Shown here: positions 6,826 to 13,689 of the stretch, in pieces
Position numbering within the stretch: position 1 is the stretch's first letter
How the letters are laid out: each line of letters begins with the position of its first letter
Origin: an uncultured beta proteobacterium
GTDB lineage: Bacteria > Pseudomonadota > Gammaproteobacteria > Burkholderiales > Rhodocyclaceae
Direction of reading: 5' to 3'
Assembly: GCA_903917505.1 (NCBI GenBank)
Contig: CAIXAY010000206.1
Location: forward strand, 1 to 13,689
DNA length: 13,689 nt
Notes under the pieces: generated by a model
What the model saw: the letters and a program-made list of their open reading frames with translations, nothing else
Told to the model about the DNA's origin: nothing
The model's database searches: none
Translations under genes and position numbers: made by a program

Positions 6826-6853
6826 CTGCAAGACCTGTCCACCAAAGTTGCAG
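6826..6853. promoter_or_regulatory. Candidate upstream activator site (CTGCAA-N16-TTGCAG)
   Basis: A 28-bp inverted repeat with perfect 6-bp arms, centred about 123 bp upstream of the -24 element, in the gap just after the stop of the PstS-like gene. The half-sites are 22 bp apart, two helical turns, as expected for a dimeric regulator. A sister copy with identical spacer length lies upstream of the second sigma54 promoter (11665-11692); 20 of 28 positions agree in direct alignment. It is proposed as the binding site of the NtrC-type regulator encoded at 10260-11639. Confidence 0.6.
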
Positions 6854-6860
6854 TCCTCGA

Positions 6861-7328
6861 CTACCTGGCGCAGCCGGGCAGGTCGCCGACGATCAGGGCG
6901 ACATCGACCCGGTGATCGGGAAGGCAGGTCGACACGTAGCCGATGGCGCCCGGCGTCGAGGTCACAAAAAGAATGACCGCTTCTTCGGAGGCCAGGACGT
7001 AGGGCGGCAATACGCCATGGAAGTACATCTCCCGCCAGTAGTCCTCCATGGCTTCCGGAGAATGTCCGAGAATGCTTTGCGAGAAGGCGCGGCGCAGCGG
7101 ATGGGTCGGCGGCAAATTGACGGGCTGGATGCGCGTTCCGTCGCTCCAGTAATTTTGCTTGCGCCGGAATATCAATGAGACGGATTCGGAAGTCAGGCGA
7201 TGATCCGCGACGCCCGGCGCGGTGATGACGGCGAACGGACGCTCGGCTGCCCACGCGCGCGGCGAGGCCAGCGCAAGCGAAAGCAGCACCGGCACCAGCA
7301 GGGATAGCATCTTCGCCGGGCGACGCAT
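6861..7328 (-). CDS. Small PstS-like periplasmic substrate-binding-domain protein
   Basis: 155-residue protein with a signal peptide (MRRPAKMLSLLVPVLLSLALA, cleavage near AWAA-ERPF). The mature part resembles the PBP-like domain of phosphate-binding PstS proteins. It has the features of the short stand-alone forms: a SxIFRRKQxYWSDGTRIQPVN segment, RRAFSQSILG, the EDYWREMYFHG block, and TSTPGAIGYVS near the C-terminus. At about 130 mature residues it is far shorter than full PstS (about 320), so it probably carries one lobe only. Two cysteines near the C-terminus could form a disulfide. It starts at the stop codon of the porin gene (TGATG, 1-bp overlap), so the two are co-translated and likely work together. 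No ABC permease or ATPase genes are nearby, which leaves sensing or ligand delivery as alternatives to transport. Ligand unproven. Confidence 0.83.
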   Translation of the reverse strand: MRRPAKMLSLLVPVLLSLALASPRAWAAERPFAVITAPGVADHRLTSESVSLIFRRKQNYWSDGTRIQPVNLPPTHPLRRAFSQSILGHSPEAMEDYWREMYFHGVLPPYVLASEEAVILFVTSTPGAIGYVSTCLPDHRVDVALIVGDLPGCAR

Positions 7329-8446
7329 CAGAAGAGAATGCTGAGTGAGGACATGAAGCCTTCAGGGGCGCCGACGCTGTTGTGCTTGCCGCTGATCCAT
7401 TCGGCCTTGAGCACGATCGCCGGCGTAATCCGGTAATTGAGGCCGGTGACCAGCAACTGCGTCGCCATGGGCTCCTGCGCTTTGCGATAGGTTTCATAGC
7501 GGCCGACCGCGTACAGTTTTTCGGACAGCGGCGCGACGACTTGCACGAATGCGCCTTTTTCGTCCCAGGAGCTGCCGTTATCCGAAAAGCGATAGTCGCC
7601 TTCGGCACTGAGCTCGTAGCGATTGCGTGTCCAGAAAAAGTCCATTCCGGCCAACTGTTTTTTCTCACCGGTATCGTGTTTCTGCGCGAAGGAAGCGTAA
7701 GAGAAACCGAGCTGTGCGTCGCTCGTCAGGGGAAACGCGAGGTGCGCTCCGATGACCTCGTCGAACGGGTCCTGGGCGGGATTGGGACGCAACTCATTTC
7801 CCCGCGATGCATACAGGGAGTACTCGACCCCTGTGTGCACGGCATCCAGGGTTCCATTGACCATCAACCCCGTCACGTTGGTCGGAAAAATCTGCGTGGT
7901 AATCAGCGGCCGCGATGAAGTCCACACCAGCGGCGTGGCGTGAATGAGGTTCCAGCGGCCAATCGGCGTGAGGAATTTGCCGGCGCGAATCGTGGCCGTA
8001 TCGGTCAGCGCGTAATCGAAGTAGAAGCGCTCCAGCGCCAGATAATGATCCTGCGCGTCCGGATCGAGCGAGCGGTTGGGCGGTTCAGTCTCGTAGTCGA
8101 ACTCGGAGAAGAATTTCCAACGCCCTTCGCCCTGCCACCAGACGAAAAGGCTCAGGTTGTCGAGCCCGGCTCGCGCCGTGGAATCGCGCAGATTGTCATA
8201 GCCGGCCGTGGCATATCCGCCGAGAGAAATTCCGGTATCCGCGACCCGGAATCCTTGCCCGAGACGGTAGTTGATATCGGAAGACTGGTTCTCGTCGGCC
8301 AATGCCTGCGATGCCACCAGCATCGAACTGACGAGCAGCAGCGAGCACGCGGCAGATGCGAGAGGACAGCACAACTTCTGCGCCATACGGCGCGGTCGGG
8401 TAACATTGGACGGAACGATCAACGGTTCTTCGCATACTGGTCGCAT
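7328..8446 (-). CDS. Outer-membrane porin, OprO/OprP-like
   Basis: Predicted outer-membrane beta-barrel of about 370 residues. A hydrophobic signal segment ending VASQALA-DENQ is followed by alternating amphipathic strands with many Tyr/Trp girdle residues (for example NLSLFVWWQGEGRWKFFSEF and TATIRAGKFLTPIGRWNL). It closes with the aromatic end SSLSILF typical of BAM substrates. The RAGKFLTPIGRWN region resembles phosphate-selective porin O/P and related alkane or carboxylate porins. The start is uncertain. ATG at 8446 has GAGG 5 nt upstream; ATG at 8386 would give a standard-length signal peptide but no Shine-Dalgarno; ATG at 8479 leaves only 17 bp to the divergent kinase gene. It forms an operon with the PstS-like gene. 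No sigma54 element was found upstream. Substrate specificity cannot be read from sequence. Confidence 0.85.
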   Translation of the reverse strand: MRPVCEEPLIVPSNVTRPRRMAQKLCCPLASAACSLLLVSSMLVASQALADENQSSDINYRLGQGFRVADTGISLGGYATAGYDNLRDSTARAGLDNLSLFVWWQGEGRWKFFSEFDYETEPPNRSLDPDAQDHYLALERFYFDYALTDTATIRAGKFLTPIGRWNLIHATPLVWTSSRPLITTQIFPTNVTGLMVNGTLDAVHTGVEYSLYASRGNELRPNPAQDPFDEVIGAHLAFPLTSDAQLGFSYASFAQKHDTGEKKQLAGMDFFWTRNRYELSAEGDYRFSDNGSSWDEKGAFVQVVAPLSEKLYAVGRYETYRKAQEPMATQLLVTGLNYRITPAIVLKAEWISGKHNSVGAPEGFMSSLSILF

Positions 8447-8496
8447 TTCGGCCTCATCCACGACGTTCCCGACCTTCATTCGGATATCATTCCCCA

Positions 8497-10263
8497 GTGA
8501 CCATACGCAAGACGCTTCTCATCGCATTTCTCGGCGTCGGCCTGCTGCCTGCCCTGCTGCTCGCCAGCCTGGCTTTTGTCAAGGCGCGCCAGGCGGTGCA
8601 GGCCGAAATCGAGCGCAATCTTACCATCCAGGCCGCCGGCGTCGCCGCGGATATCGACAAGATGATGTTCGAGCGCCTGCAGAACGCCGCCACCTGGAGC
8701 CATCTGGACATCATGCAGGACATGCAGGTTCGCGACGTGGACAAGCGCCTGTCCCACTTCCTCGCCGACTTGCATTCGGGATACAAGGGGGTGTACCTCA
8801 ATCTGCTGTGCGTCGACCGGGAGGGCCGGATCGTCAGCAGCAGCGACGCGATCCAGGTTGGCCAGCACGCGCCAAGCAAACCGGTCTGGCTCAGCGCGTC
8901 GCTTTCGGGAGCGGCCGTCGAGCTCGAATCGCCGAGCGAAGAGCGTGGCGGCGTCCTGGTCATGCGCGTTCCGGTGCTCTCATCCTTCACTGGCGGAACG
9001 CTCGGCCAATTGCAGTTGAACCTCGACTGGACGGAGATCTACGACGTCCTCGACCAGGCTGCCAGCGGGGCTTCGCGTTCGCTCGCTATTCTCGACGAGG
9101 AAGGCCGCCTGATCGCAGCGACCGGGGATCTGCGCAAGCGCGGCCTGTTGCTCGGGCATGAGCTGGCCGATTGGCGAAATATGGCGGCGGGAAGGACAGT
9201 GTCGGTGCGAGCGGGGGTCCCACTGCTCGATTCCGACGTCATCGTCGGCGCGGCAACGTCGCACGGCTACGCCAATTTTTCCGGTTTCGGCTGGACGACG
9301 CTGATCATTGCCCCGGTCGATCAGGCGCTCGAACCCGTCCATCGCATGGCCATCATCTTTATTGGCCTGCTCGCGCTGATCATGATCCTGACCTTTCCCG
9401 CCGCCAGCTGGGTCAGCCGCAGAATCGCCCGCCCGATCACCGCGCTGACGCGCTTCACGCGCGGCTACATGCGCAACAAGGTCTTGCAGGCACCGCCGGC
9501 CGCCGAAGGCGGCGAGGTGGGCCAATTGACCGAGTCCTTCGTCCAGATGGTCAGGGACATCGACCAGTCGCAGCAGAATCTGGTGCGCGCGTCGAAACTG
9601 GCCGTCGTCGGAGAAATGTCGTCGGTGATTGCGCACGAGGTCAGGACGCCGCTCGGCATCTTGCGTTCGTCGGCGCAGATGCTGCAACGCGAAGCGGGCA
9701 TCAGCGAGGAGGGACGCGAACTCGTCGGTTTCATCGACAGCGAGACCGAGCGGCTCAATCGCCTGGTATCGGCCATGCTCGACACCGCGAGACCGCGCGC
9801 GCCCTCGTACGGCGAAGTAGACCTGCATGCGCTGATCGAGAAGAGCGTCGCCATGCTCGGCGGCCAAATCCAGAAGAAACAGGTCGCCGTCGTTCAGACC
9901 TTCCGCGCGGCCAATCCGCGGGTCGAGTGCGACGAGGAACAGATGACGCAGGTCCTCCTCAACCTGCTGATGAACGGCTTGCAAATACTCGACCACGGGG
10001 GCCGCATCGAAATGTCCACCGCCGGCGACGAACAGACCTTTATCATCGAAATCGCCGACGACGGGCCGGGCATCGATCCCGCGGAAAGGACCAAGGTCTT
10101 CGAGGCGTTCTTCTTCAAGCGCGAAGGCGGGATCGGCCTGGGACTGGCCATCGTGCAGCAAATTGTCAGTTCGCACGGCGGCGATATCGAAGCCGCCGGC
10201 AGCGATCTTGGCGGCGCGCTGTTCCGCATCCGTCTACCGCGCAAACAATCAGGTGAGCTATGA
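8497..10263 (+). CDS. Membrane sensor histidine kinase (NtrB-like partner of the NtrC-type regulator)
   Basis: 588-residue sensor kinase starting at GTG. Layout: transmembrane helix at about residues 6-27, a ~250-residue periplasmic sensing region of dCache type, a second transmembrane helix at about 284-305, and a HAMP linker (RRIARPITALTRF). The HisKA domain has phospho-accepting His380 in IAHEVRTPLG. The HATPase domain has the N box NLLMNGLQ (489-496), G1 motif DDGPGID and G2 motif GGIGLGLAI. Arg/Glu-rich FFFKREGG stands where many kinases have FFTTK. The periplasmic sensor implies an external or periplasmic signal, possibly linked to the divergent porin/PstS-like pair. Its stop overlaps the regulator's ATG by 4 bp (ATGA). 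The gap to the divergent porin gene is 50-110 bp depending on the porin start, and no clear promoter was identified there. Confidence 0.94.
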   Translation: MTIRKTLLIAFLGVGLLPALLLASLAFVKARQAVQAEIERNLTIQAAGVAADIDKMMFERLQNAATWSHLDIMQDMQVRDVDKRLSHFLADLHSGYKGVYLNLLCVDREGRIVSSSDAIQVGQHAPSKPVWLSASLSGAAVELESPSEERGGVLVMRVPVLSSFTGGTLGQLQLNLDWTEIYDVLDQAASGASRSLAILDEEGRLIAATGDLRKRGLLLGHELADWRNMAAGRTVSVRAGVPLLDSDVIVGAATSHGYANFSGFGWTTLIIAPVDQALEPVHRMAIIFIGLLALIMILTFPAASWVSRRIARPITALTRFTRGYMRNKVLQAPPAAEGGEVGQLTESFVQMVRDIDQSQQNLVRASKLAVVGEMSSVIAHEVRTPLGILRSSAQMLQREAGISEEGRELVGFIDSETERLNRLVSAMLDTARPRAPSYGEVDLHALIEKSVAMLGGQIQKKQVAVVQTFRAANPRVECDEEQMTQVLLNLLMNGLQILDHGGRIEMSTAGDEQTFIIEIADDGPGIDPAERTKVFEAFFFKREGGIGLGLAIVQQIVSSHGGDIEAAGSDLGGALFRIRLPRKQSGEL

Positions 10264-11639
10264 AAGACAGACAAATTCTAGTCGTGGACGACGAAGCGAA
10301 GATGCGGCGCGTCCTTGAAATCATGTTGCAAAAAATGGGACACCGCGTTCTCAGTGCCGAAAACGGCCGCGAGGCGCTCGCCATCTTCCAGGCCAAGCAG
10401 GTTGACCTCGTCATCACCGATCTGCGCATGCCCGAAATGGACGGTATCGCGCTGCTGACCAGCCTGCGGGCGCAGCAGTCGGACGTTCCGGTCGTGGTGA
10501 TCACCGCACACGGCACGATAGAAACCGCCGTGACGGCGATGAAACACGGCGCCTGCGATTACATCCTCAGGCCGTTCGATATCGAGGTCCTGGAACTGGC
10601 CGTTAACAAGGCGCTCAGCGGTGCCGAGGTGGTGCGCCAGAACTCCTTCCTCAAGCAGGAAATCAGTCGCGGTTGGAATGCTTTCATCGGCACCAGCCAG
10701 GCGATGCAGACGGTGTACGACCTGATCCAGCGCGTCGGGCCGAGCAAGGCGTCGGTGCTGATCACCGGCGAAACGGGCACCGGCAAGGAACTCGCGGCAC
10801 GGGCCATTCACGACGCTTCGCCGCGCCGGGACAATCTCTTCGTTCCGATCAATTGCGCGGCGATTCCGGCCGACATTCTGGAGAGCGAACTGTTCGGTTA
10901 TGAAAAAGGCGCGTTCACCGGAGCGCTCAAGGAGCGCATCGGGAAATTCGAACTGGCCGACGGCGGCACGATCTTCCTCGACGAAATAACCGAAATGCCT
11001 TTGGCATTGCAGGCGAAGCTGCTGCGCGTGCTCCAGGAAAACACCATCGAACGCCTCGGAGGAAACCGCGTCGTCAAGCTCGATATCCGGGTCATCGCCG
11101 CCACCAATCGCGACCCGCTCGCCGGCGTGCGCGACGGCAAGCTGCGCGAAGACCTCTACTACCGGATCAACGTCTTCTCGATCGAACTGCCGCCCTTGCG
11201 CGAGCGGACTGACGACATCGCCGGCCTGGTCGAACACTTCATTGCCAAGCTCGGCCACGCCACTGCGCATACCCGGCTGACTGCGCGGGCGCTCGAAGGA
11301 CTTCTCGCCTATCCCTGGCCGGGCAACGTCCGGGAACTCGAGAACATGGTCGAAAGAGCCCTGATTTTGAGCGGTGGGGAGCCACTGGACGAACAGCATT
11401 TCCTGCTGCAAGCACGGCCCGGCGACACGCGGCCGGTGCCGTCGGCATTGCCGGCCGAAAGCCCCAAGGCCCCGGCGGCCTTGAACCAGGCGGTCGAGGA
11501 TCTCGAGGCGCGCCTGATCGACGACGCATTGGCCCAGGCCCAGGGCAACAAGGCCAAGGCCGCGGCACTGCTCGACATCAGCGAAAGAACCCTGTGGTAC
11601 AAGCTGAAGAAGTTGCGCCCCGACCAGGATCCTTCCTGA
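10260..11639 (+). CDS. NtrC-family sigma54-dependent response regulator
   Basis: 459-residue activator with the three classic domains. Receiver (1-120): acidic pocket Asp10/Asp11, phospho-acceptor Asp54 in TDLRMPEMDG, and Thr82 in ITAHG. The usual conserved lysine before Pro-Phe is Arg104 (LRPFD). The AAA+ domain (about 140-365) has Walker A GETGTGKE, the sigma54-contacting GAFTGA loop, Walker B GGTIFLDEI and the arginine-finger region LREDLYYRINVF. A Fis-type helix-turn-helix lies at the C-terminus (NKAKAAALLDISERTLWYKLKKL, about 429-451). It binds DNA as a dimer, hydrolyses ATP and opens sigma54 promoters. The two sigma54 promoters found in this window (6703-6718 and 11780-11795), each with the same inverted repeat upstream, are the obvious targets. 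Co-translated with the kinase gene (ATGA overlap). Confidence 0.96.
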   Translation: MKDRQILVVDDEAKMRRVLEIMLQKMGHRVLSAENGREALAIFQAKQVDLVITDLRMPEMDGIALLTSLRAQQSDVPVVVITAHGTIETAVTAMKHGACDYILRPFDIEVLELAVNKALSGAEVVRQNSFLKQEISRGWNAFIGTSQAMQTVYDLIQRVGPSKASVLITGETGTGKELAARAIHDASPRRDNLFVPINCAAIPADILESELFGYEKGAFTGALKERIGKFELADGGTIFLDEITEMPLALQAKLLRVLQENTIERLGGNRVVKLDIRVIAATNRDPLAGVRDGKLREDLYYRINVFSIELPPLRERTDDIAGLVEHFIAKLGHATAHTRLTARALEGLLAYPWPGNVRELENMVERALILSGGEPLDEQHFLLQARPGDTRPVPSALPAESPKAPAALNQAVEDLEARLIDDALAQAQGNKAKAAALLDISERTLWYKLKKLRPDQDPS

Positions 11640-11664
11640 GCGAGCGCCCACAGGGCAGAAATCG

Positions 11665-11692
11665 CTGCAAGATTTGTTAACGAGACTTGCAC
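11665..11692. promoter_or_regulatory. Candidate upstream activator site (CTGCAA-N16-TTGCAC)
   Basis: Second copy of the inverted repeat found at 6826-6853, with the same 16-nt spacer; 11 of the 12 arm bases are symmetric. It is centred about 103 bp upstream of the -24 element before the beta-barrel gene and 26 bp after the regulator's stop codon. It overlaps at its right end a GC-rich perfect palindrome, CGCCGCGCGGCG (11692-11703), which could be a 3'-end hairpin of the kinase/regulator transcript but has no T tract. Confidence 0.58.
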
Positions 11693-11749
11693 GCCGCGCG
11701 GCGCAGCGGCCCTTGGCCTGACGCCGCCGTATCTGTATTCCCCCAATGA

Positions 11750-11762
11750 AATCAAGGTGCTG
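11750..11762 (+). promoter_or_regulatory. Near-consensus IHF site before the second sigma54 promoter
   Basis: AATCAAGGTGCTG matches the IHF consensus WATCAANNNNTTR at all but one fixed position (CTG instead of TTG). It lies 17 bp upstream of the -24/-12 element and downstream of the candidate activator site, mirroring the order at 6747-6759. As a single short match it could occur by chance. Confidence 0.4.
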
Positions 11763-11779
11763 ACAAGGCATGCCGACAG

Positions 11780-11795
11780 TGGCATCGCTCTTGCT
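11780..11795 (+). promoter_or_regulatory. Sigma54 (-24/-12) promoter of the outer-membrane beta-barrel gene
   Basis: TGGCATCGCTCTTGCT matches the sigma54 consensus TGGCAC-N5-TTGCW with correct spacing, and shares TGGCAT-N5-TTGC with the promoter at 6703-6718. The expected transcription start is near 11806, giving a leader of about 53 nt before the ATG at 11859. It places the beta-barrel gene in the same predicted regulon as the five-gene operon. Confidence 0.78.
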
Positions 11796-11858
11796 CATAG
11801 CGCTTGGGCGTTCCGCCCGACACATGTCGACTCAACGATTCACTTTCAGGACGATCAG

Positions 11859-12482
11859 ATGAAATTTCAACAATTGGCTCCGCTCGCATTATTCGCCCTG
11901 GCTTCAAGCGCCTTCGCCGATGGCTTTTACGGACTGGGCGAAGTCACCCATTCGCAGACCTCGCTCGACAAGAACTACTTCAACGATGCCCTGACCGCGC
12001 ATGGTGCGACCGGCCTCAGCAGCAGCGACAGCGGCAGCGGCAACCAATGGCGCCTGCAAGGCGGCTATCGCTTTAACGAATACCTGGCGGCCGAAGCCGG
12101 GTATATCGATTTCGGCAAAGCCAAATACAGCGCCAGCTATGCCGGCGGTGCTGCCAGCGGTTCATTGAAAGCGGGCGGCGTCGATCTGGCGGCGCTGGTA
12201 TCGATGCCCTTGAACGACCGCTTTTCGGTCTTCGGCAAGGCCGGCGTGGTGTTTGCGGACGTCAAGTCCAGCCTGTCGGCCGGGGCCCCCGCGAGCCTGG
12301 CCAGCGGCGACACCTCGAAAAACGTCGTCCGCCCCTTGCTGGGCCTGGGCGCGGACTACAAGCTAAGCGAGAAGGTGGATCTTCGTACCGAGTTCGATCG
12401 CGTCAGCGGTCTTGGCGATTCAGGCAAGACCGGAAAAATGGATAGCAACATGATCTCGATGGGGGTTATCTACAAATTCTGA
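11859..12482 (+). CDS. Small outer-membrane beta-barrel protein (OmpA/OmpW-like barrel)
   Basis: 207-residue protein with a signal peptide (MKFQQLAPLALFALASSAFA, cleavage before DGFYG) followed by about eight amphipathic beta-strands. The pattern is that of small 8-stranded barrels: GFYGLGEVTHSQ, WRLQGGYRFNEYLAAEAGYIDFG, FSVFGKAGVVFADVKS, RPLLGLGADYKLSEKVDLRTEFDRVSG, ending in MGVIYKF with a terminal Phe. No OmpA-like peptidoglycan-binding domain is present. The start at 11859 is chosen because it begins the signal peptide and has CAGGA about 6 nt upstream. An in-frame ATG at 11757 lies upstream of the sigma54 promoter and would add an unlikely N-terminus. Driven by its own predicted sigma54 promoter. 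Possible roles are passage or binding of a hydrophobic small molecule, as suggested for OmpW-like barrels, but this is inference. It converges on hisD with a 31-bp gap. Confidence 0.86.
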   Translation: MKFQQLAPLALFALASSAFADGFYGLGEVTHSQTSLDKNYFNDALTAHGATGLSSSDSGSGNQWRLQGGYRFNEYLAAEAGYIDFGKAKYSASYAGGAASGSLKAGGVDLAALVSMPLNDRFSVFGKAGVVFADVKSSLSAGAPASLASGDTSKNVVRPLLGLGADYKLSEKVDLRTEFDRVSGLGDSGKTGKMDSNMISMGVIYKF

Positions 12483-12494
12483 GCGCCCGCGCTC
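12481..12494. terminator. Weak hairpin between convergent beta-barrel gene and hisD
   Basis: GAGCG-CCCG-CGCTC forms a 5-bp stem with a 4-nt loop right at the beta-barrel stop codon, in the short gap before the convergent hisD end. No T tract follows, so terminator function is doubtful. Confidence 0.25.
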
Positions 12495-12513
12495 AATGAC
12501 CGCGCCCGACCGG

Positions 12514-13689
12514 CTAGCGTGTTTCGACGCGGTAGGCGGCGGATCGCGCGTGCGCGCTCAGGCCCTCGCCTTCGGCCAGCGTAGACGCGATACGCCCCAG
12601 CGTCTTCGCCGCCGCCGGAGAAGCATGGATCAGGCTGCTGCGCTTCTGGAAGTCATAGACGCCGAGCGGCGACGAGAAGCGCGCGCTGCCCGAAGTGGGC
12701 AGCACGTGGTTCGGCCCGGCGCAGTAATCGCCGAGCGCTTCGCAGGTATGCGCGCCGATGAAGATGGCGCCGGCATTTTGTATCTTGTCCACCCAGCGCT
12801 CGGCATCGACGAGCGACAACTCAAGGTGTTCGGGGGCGATGCGATTGGCGATTGTGCATGCTTCGTCGAGGTCGCGCACCTCGATCAGGGCGCCGCGATC
12901 TTGCAGCGAGGCCTCGATCACCGCGCGGCGCGGCATGGCCGGCAGCAACTTGTCCATCGCTTGCGCGACGCGTTCGAGGTAGGCCGCGTCGGGGCAGAGC
13001 AGTATCGATTGCGCGACCTCATCGTGTTCGGCCTGCGAGAAGAGATCCATCGCCACCCAGTCGGGATCGGTCGTGCCGTCGCAGATCACGAGAATTTCCG
13101 ACGGCCCGGCGATCATGTCGATGCCGACGACGCCGAAGACGCGGCGCTTGGCCGCCGCCACATAGGCGTTGCCCGGCCCGACGATCTTGTCCACGCGCGG
13201 CACGCTTGGCGTGCCGTAAGCCAGCGCGCCGACGGCCTGTGCGCCGCCGATGCAGAAGACGCGGTCTACGCCGGCCAGCGCCGCGGCGGCCATAACGAGT
13301 GCATTGCGCTCGCCGCCCGGCGTCGGCACGACCATGACCAGTTCGCCGACCCCGGCGACCTTGGCCGGAATCGCGTTCATCAGCACCGACGAAGGATAGG
13401 CGGCCTTGCCGCCCGGAACGTAGAGGCCGGCACGAGCCAGCGGCGTCACTTTCTGGCCGAGCAGGACGCCGTCTTCTTCATACTGCCAGCTCTGCTGGAG
13501 CTGGTGCTCGTGATAGCGCCGCACGCGCTGCGCGGCGATTTCGAGTGCTTCGCGCTGCAGCGCCGGCAAGCCGGCGAGGGCCTGCTGCAAGGTGGTGGCG
13601 GGGATCTCGAGCTCGGCGGCCGATTGAATGTCCAGCCGGTCGAAACGCCGCGTGTATTCAATCAGCGCAGCATCGCCGCGGGCCTTGAC
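12514..13689 (-). CDS. hisD: Histidinol dehydrogenase (5' end outside window)
   Basis: Enzyme of the last two steps of histidine synthesis: L-histidinol to L-histidine with two NAD+, Zn-dependent, cytoplasmic homodimer. About 391 residues are visible, the C-terminal part of a ~430-residue family. The frame stays open to the right window edge with typical hisD sequence ([16 protein letters not shown]), so the ATG at 13590 is internal. Diagnostic segments are [18 protein letters not shown] and [13 protein letters not shown], and SQAEHDE carries zinc ligands Gln and His. The catalytic Glu-His pair is in IAPEHLEL. The Asp ligand is in [19 protein letters not shown] and the C-terminal His ligand in [10 protein letters not shown]. 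The stop is TAG at 12514-12516. hisG would be expected upstream, outside the window. hisC, which often follows hisD in betaproteobacteria, is not next here; the convergent beta-barrel gene is. Confidence 0.97.
   Translation of the reverse strand, partial: VKARGDAALIEYTRRFDRLDIQSAAELEIPATTLQQALAGLPALQREALEIAAQRVRRYHEHQLQQSWQYEEDGVLLGQKVTPLARAGLYVPGGKAAYPSSVLMNAIPAKVAGVGELVMVVPTPGGERNALVMAAAALAGVDRVFCIGGAQAVGALAYGTPSVPRVDKIVGPGNAYVAAAKRRVFGVVGIDMIAGPSEILVICDGTTDPDWVAMDLFSQAEHDEVAQSILLCPDAAYLERVAQAMDKLLPAMPRRAVIEASLQDRGALIEVRDLDEACTIANRIAPEHLELSLVDAERWVDKIQNAGAIFIGAHTCEALGDYCAGPNHVLPTSGSARFSSPLGVYDFQKRSSLIHASPAAAKTLGRIASTLAEGEGLSAHARSAAYRVETR

Noticed and set aside
8447..8496. Divergent porin/kinase gap as a third sigma54 promoter region
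   Set aside because: No TGGC-N8-TTGC pattern and no CTGCAA-N16-TTGCA repeat on either strand.
10278..11825. Long minus-strand open frame (about 515 codons) opposite the NtrC-type regulator
   Set aside because: The + strand gene has all receiver, AAA+ and Fis motifs. The antisense translation has no family features and starts inside the sigma54 promoter region.

Overview
The window is a high-GC piece of a proteobacterial chromosome, most likely a betaproteobacterium. The Bug-type (TctC-like) solute-binding protein, the OprO/P-like porin and the hisD sequence all fit that. The order within the class (Rhodocyclales or a relative) is only a guess. No phage, insertion sequence, CRISPR array or tRNA was seen.

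Layout. At the left edge lies the 3' end of a tripartite tricarboxylate transporter large permease gene (tctA-like, + strand). It faces a convergent tctC-like binding-protein gene across a hairpin. Positions 2283-6648 hold a tight five-gene minus-strand operon. In transcription order it encodes a thermostable-hemolysin-family (GNAT-like) protein, an AMP-binding acyl ligase, a heme-oxygenase-like diiron oxidase/oxygenase (HDO), a short-chain dehydrogenase and an exported TPR protein. Positions 6861-8446 hold an outer-membrane porin followed by a small PstS-like periplasmic protein, also on the minus strand. Divergent from these, on the + strand, is a two-component pair: a membrane histidine kinase (8497-10263) and an NtrC-type sigma54 activator (10260-11639). 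A small outer-membrane beta-barrel gene follows (11859-12482). At the right edge is the 3' part of hisD (minus strand, cut by the window end).

How they fit together. The five-gene operon looks like an uncharacterised pathway for a small acyl-derived product: acyl activation, acyl transfer, oxidative tailoring by the diiron enzyme and reduction by the SDR. Its promoter region has the full architecture of a sigma54 promoter. There is a -24/-12 element (6703-6718), a perfect match to the IHF consensus (6747-6759), and an upstream inverted repeat CTGCAA-N16-TTGCAG (6826-6853). The same arrangement occurs before the beta-barrel gene, on the other side of the regulator: the same inverted repeat with the same 16-nt spacer (11665-11692), a near-consensus IHF site (11750-11762) and a -24/-12 element (11780-11795). 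The simplest reading is a self-contained regulon in which the local kinase/NtrC-type pair switches on both the biosynthetic operon and an outer-membrane protein. The regulatory reading rests on motifs seen directly. The product and the signal are unknown.
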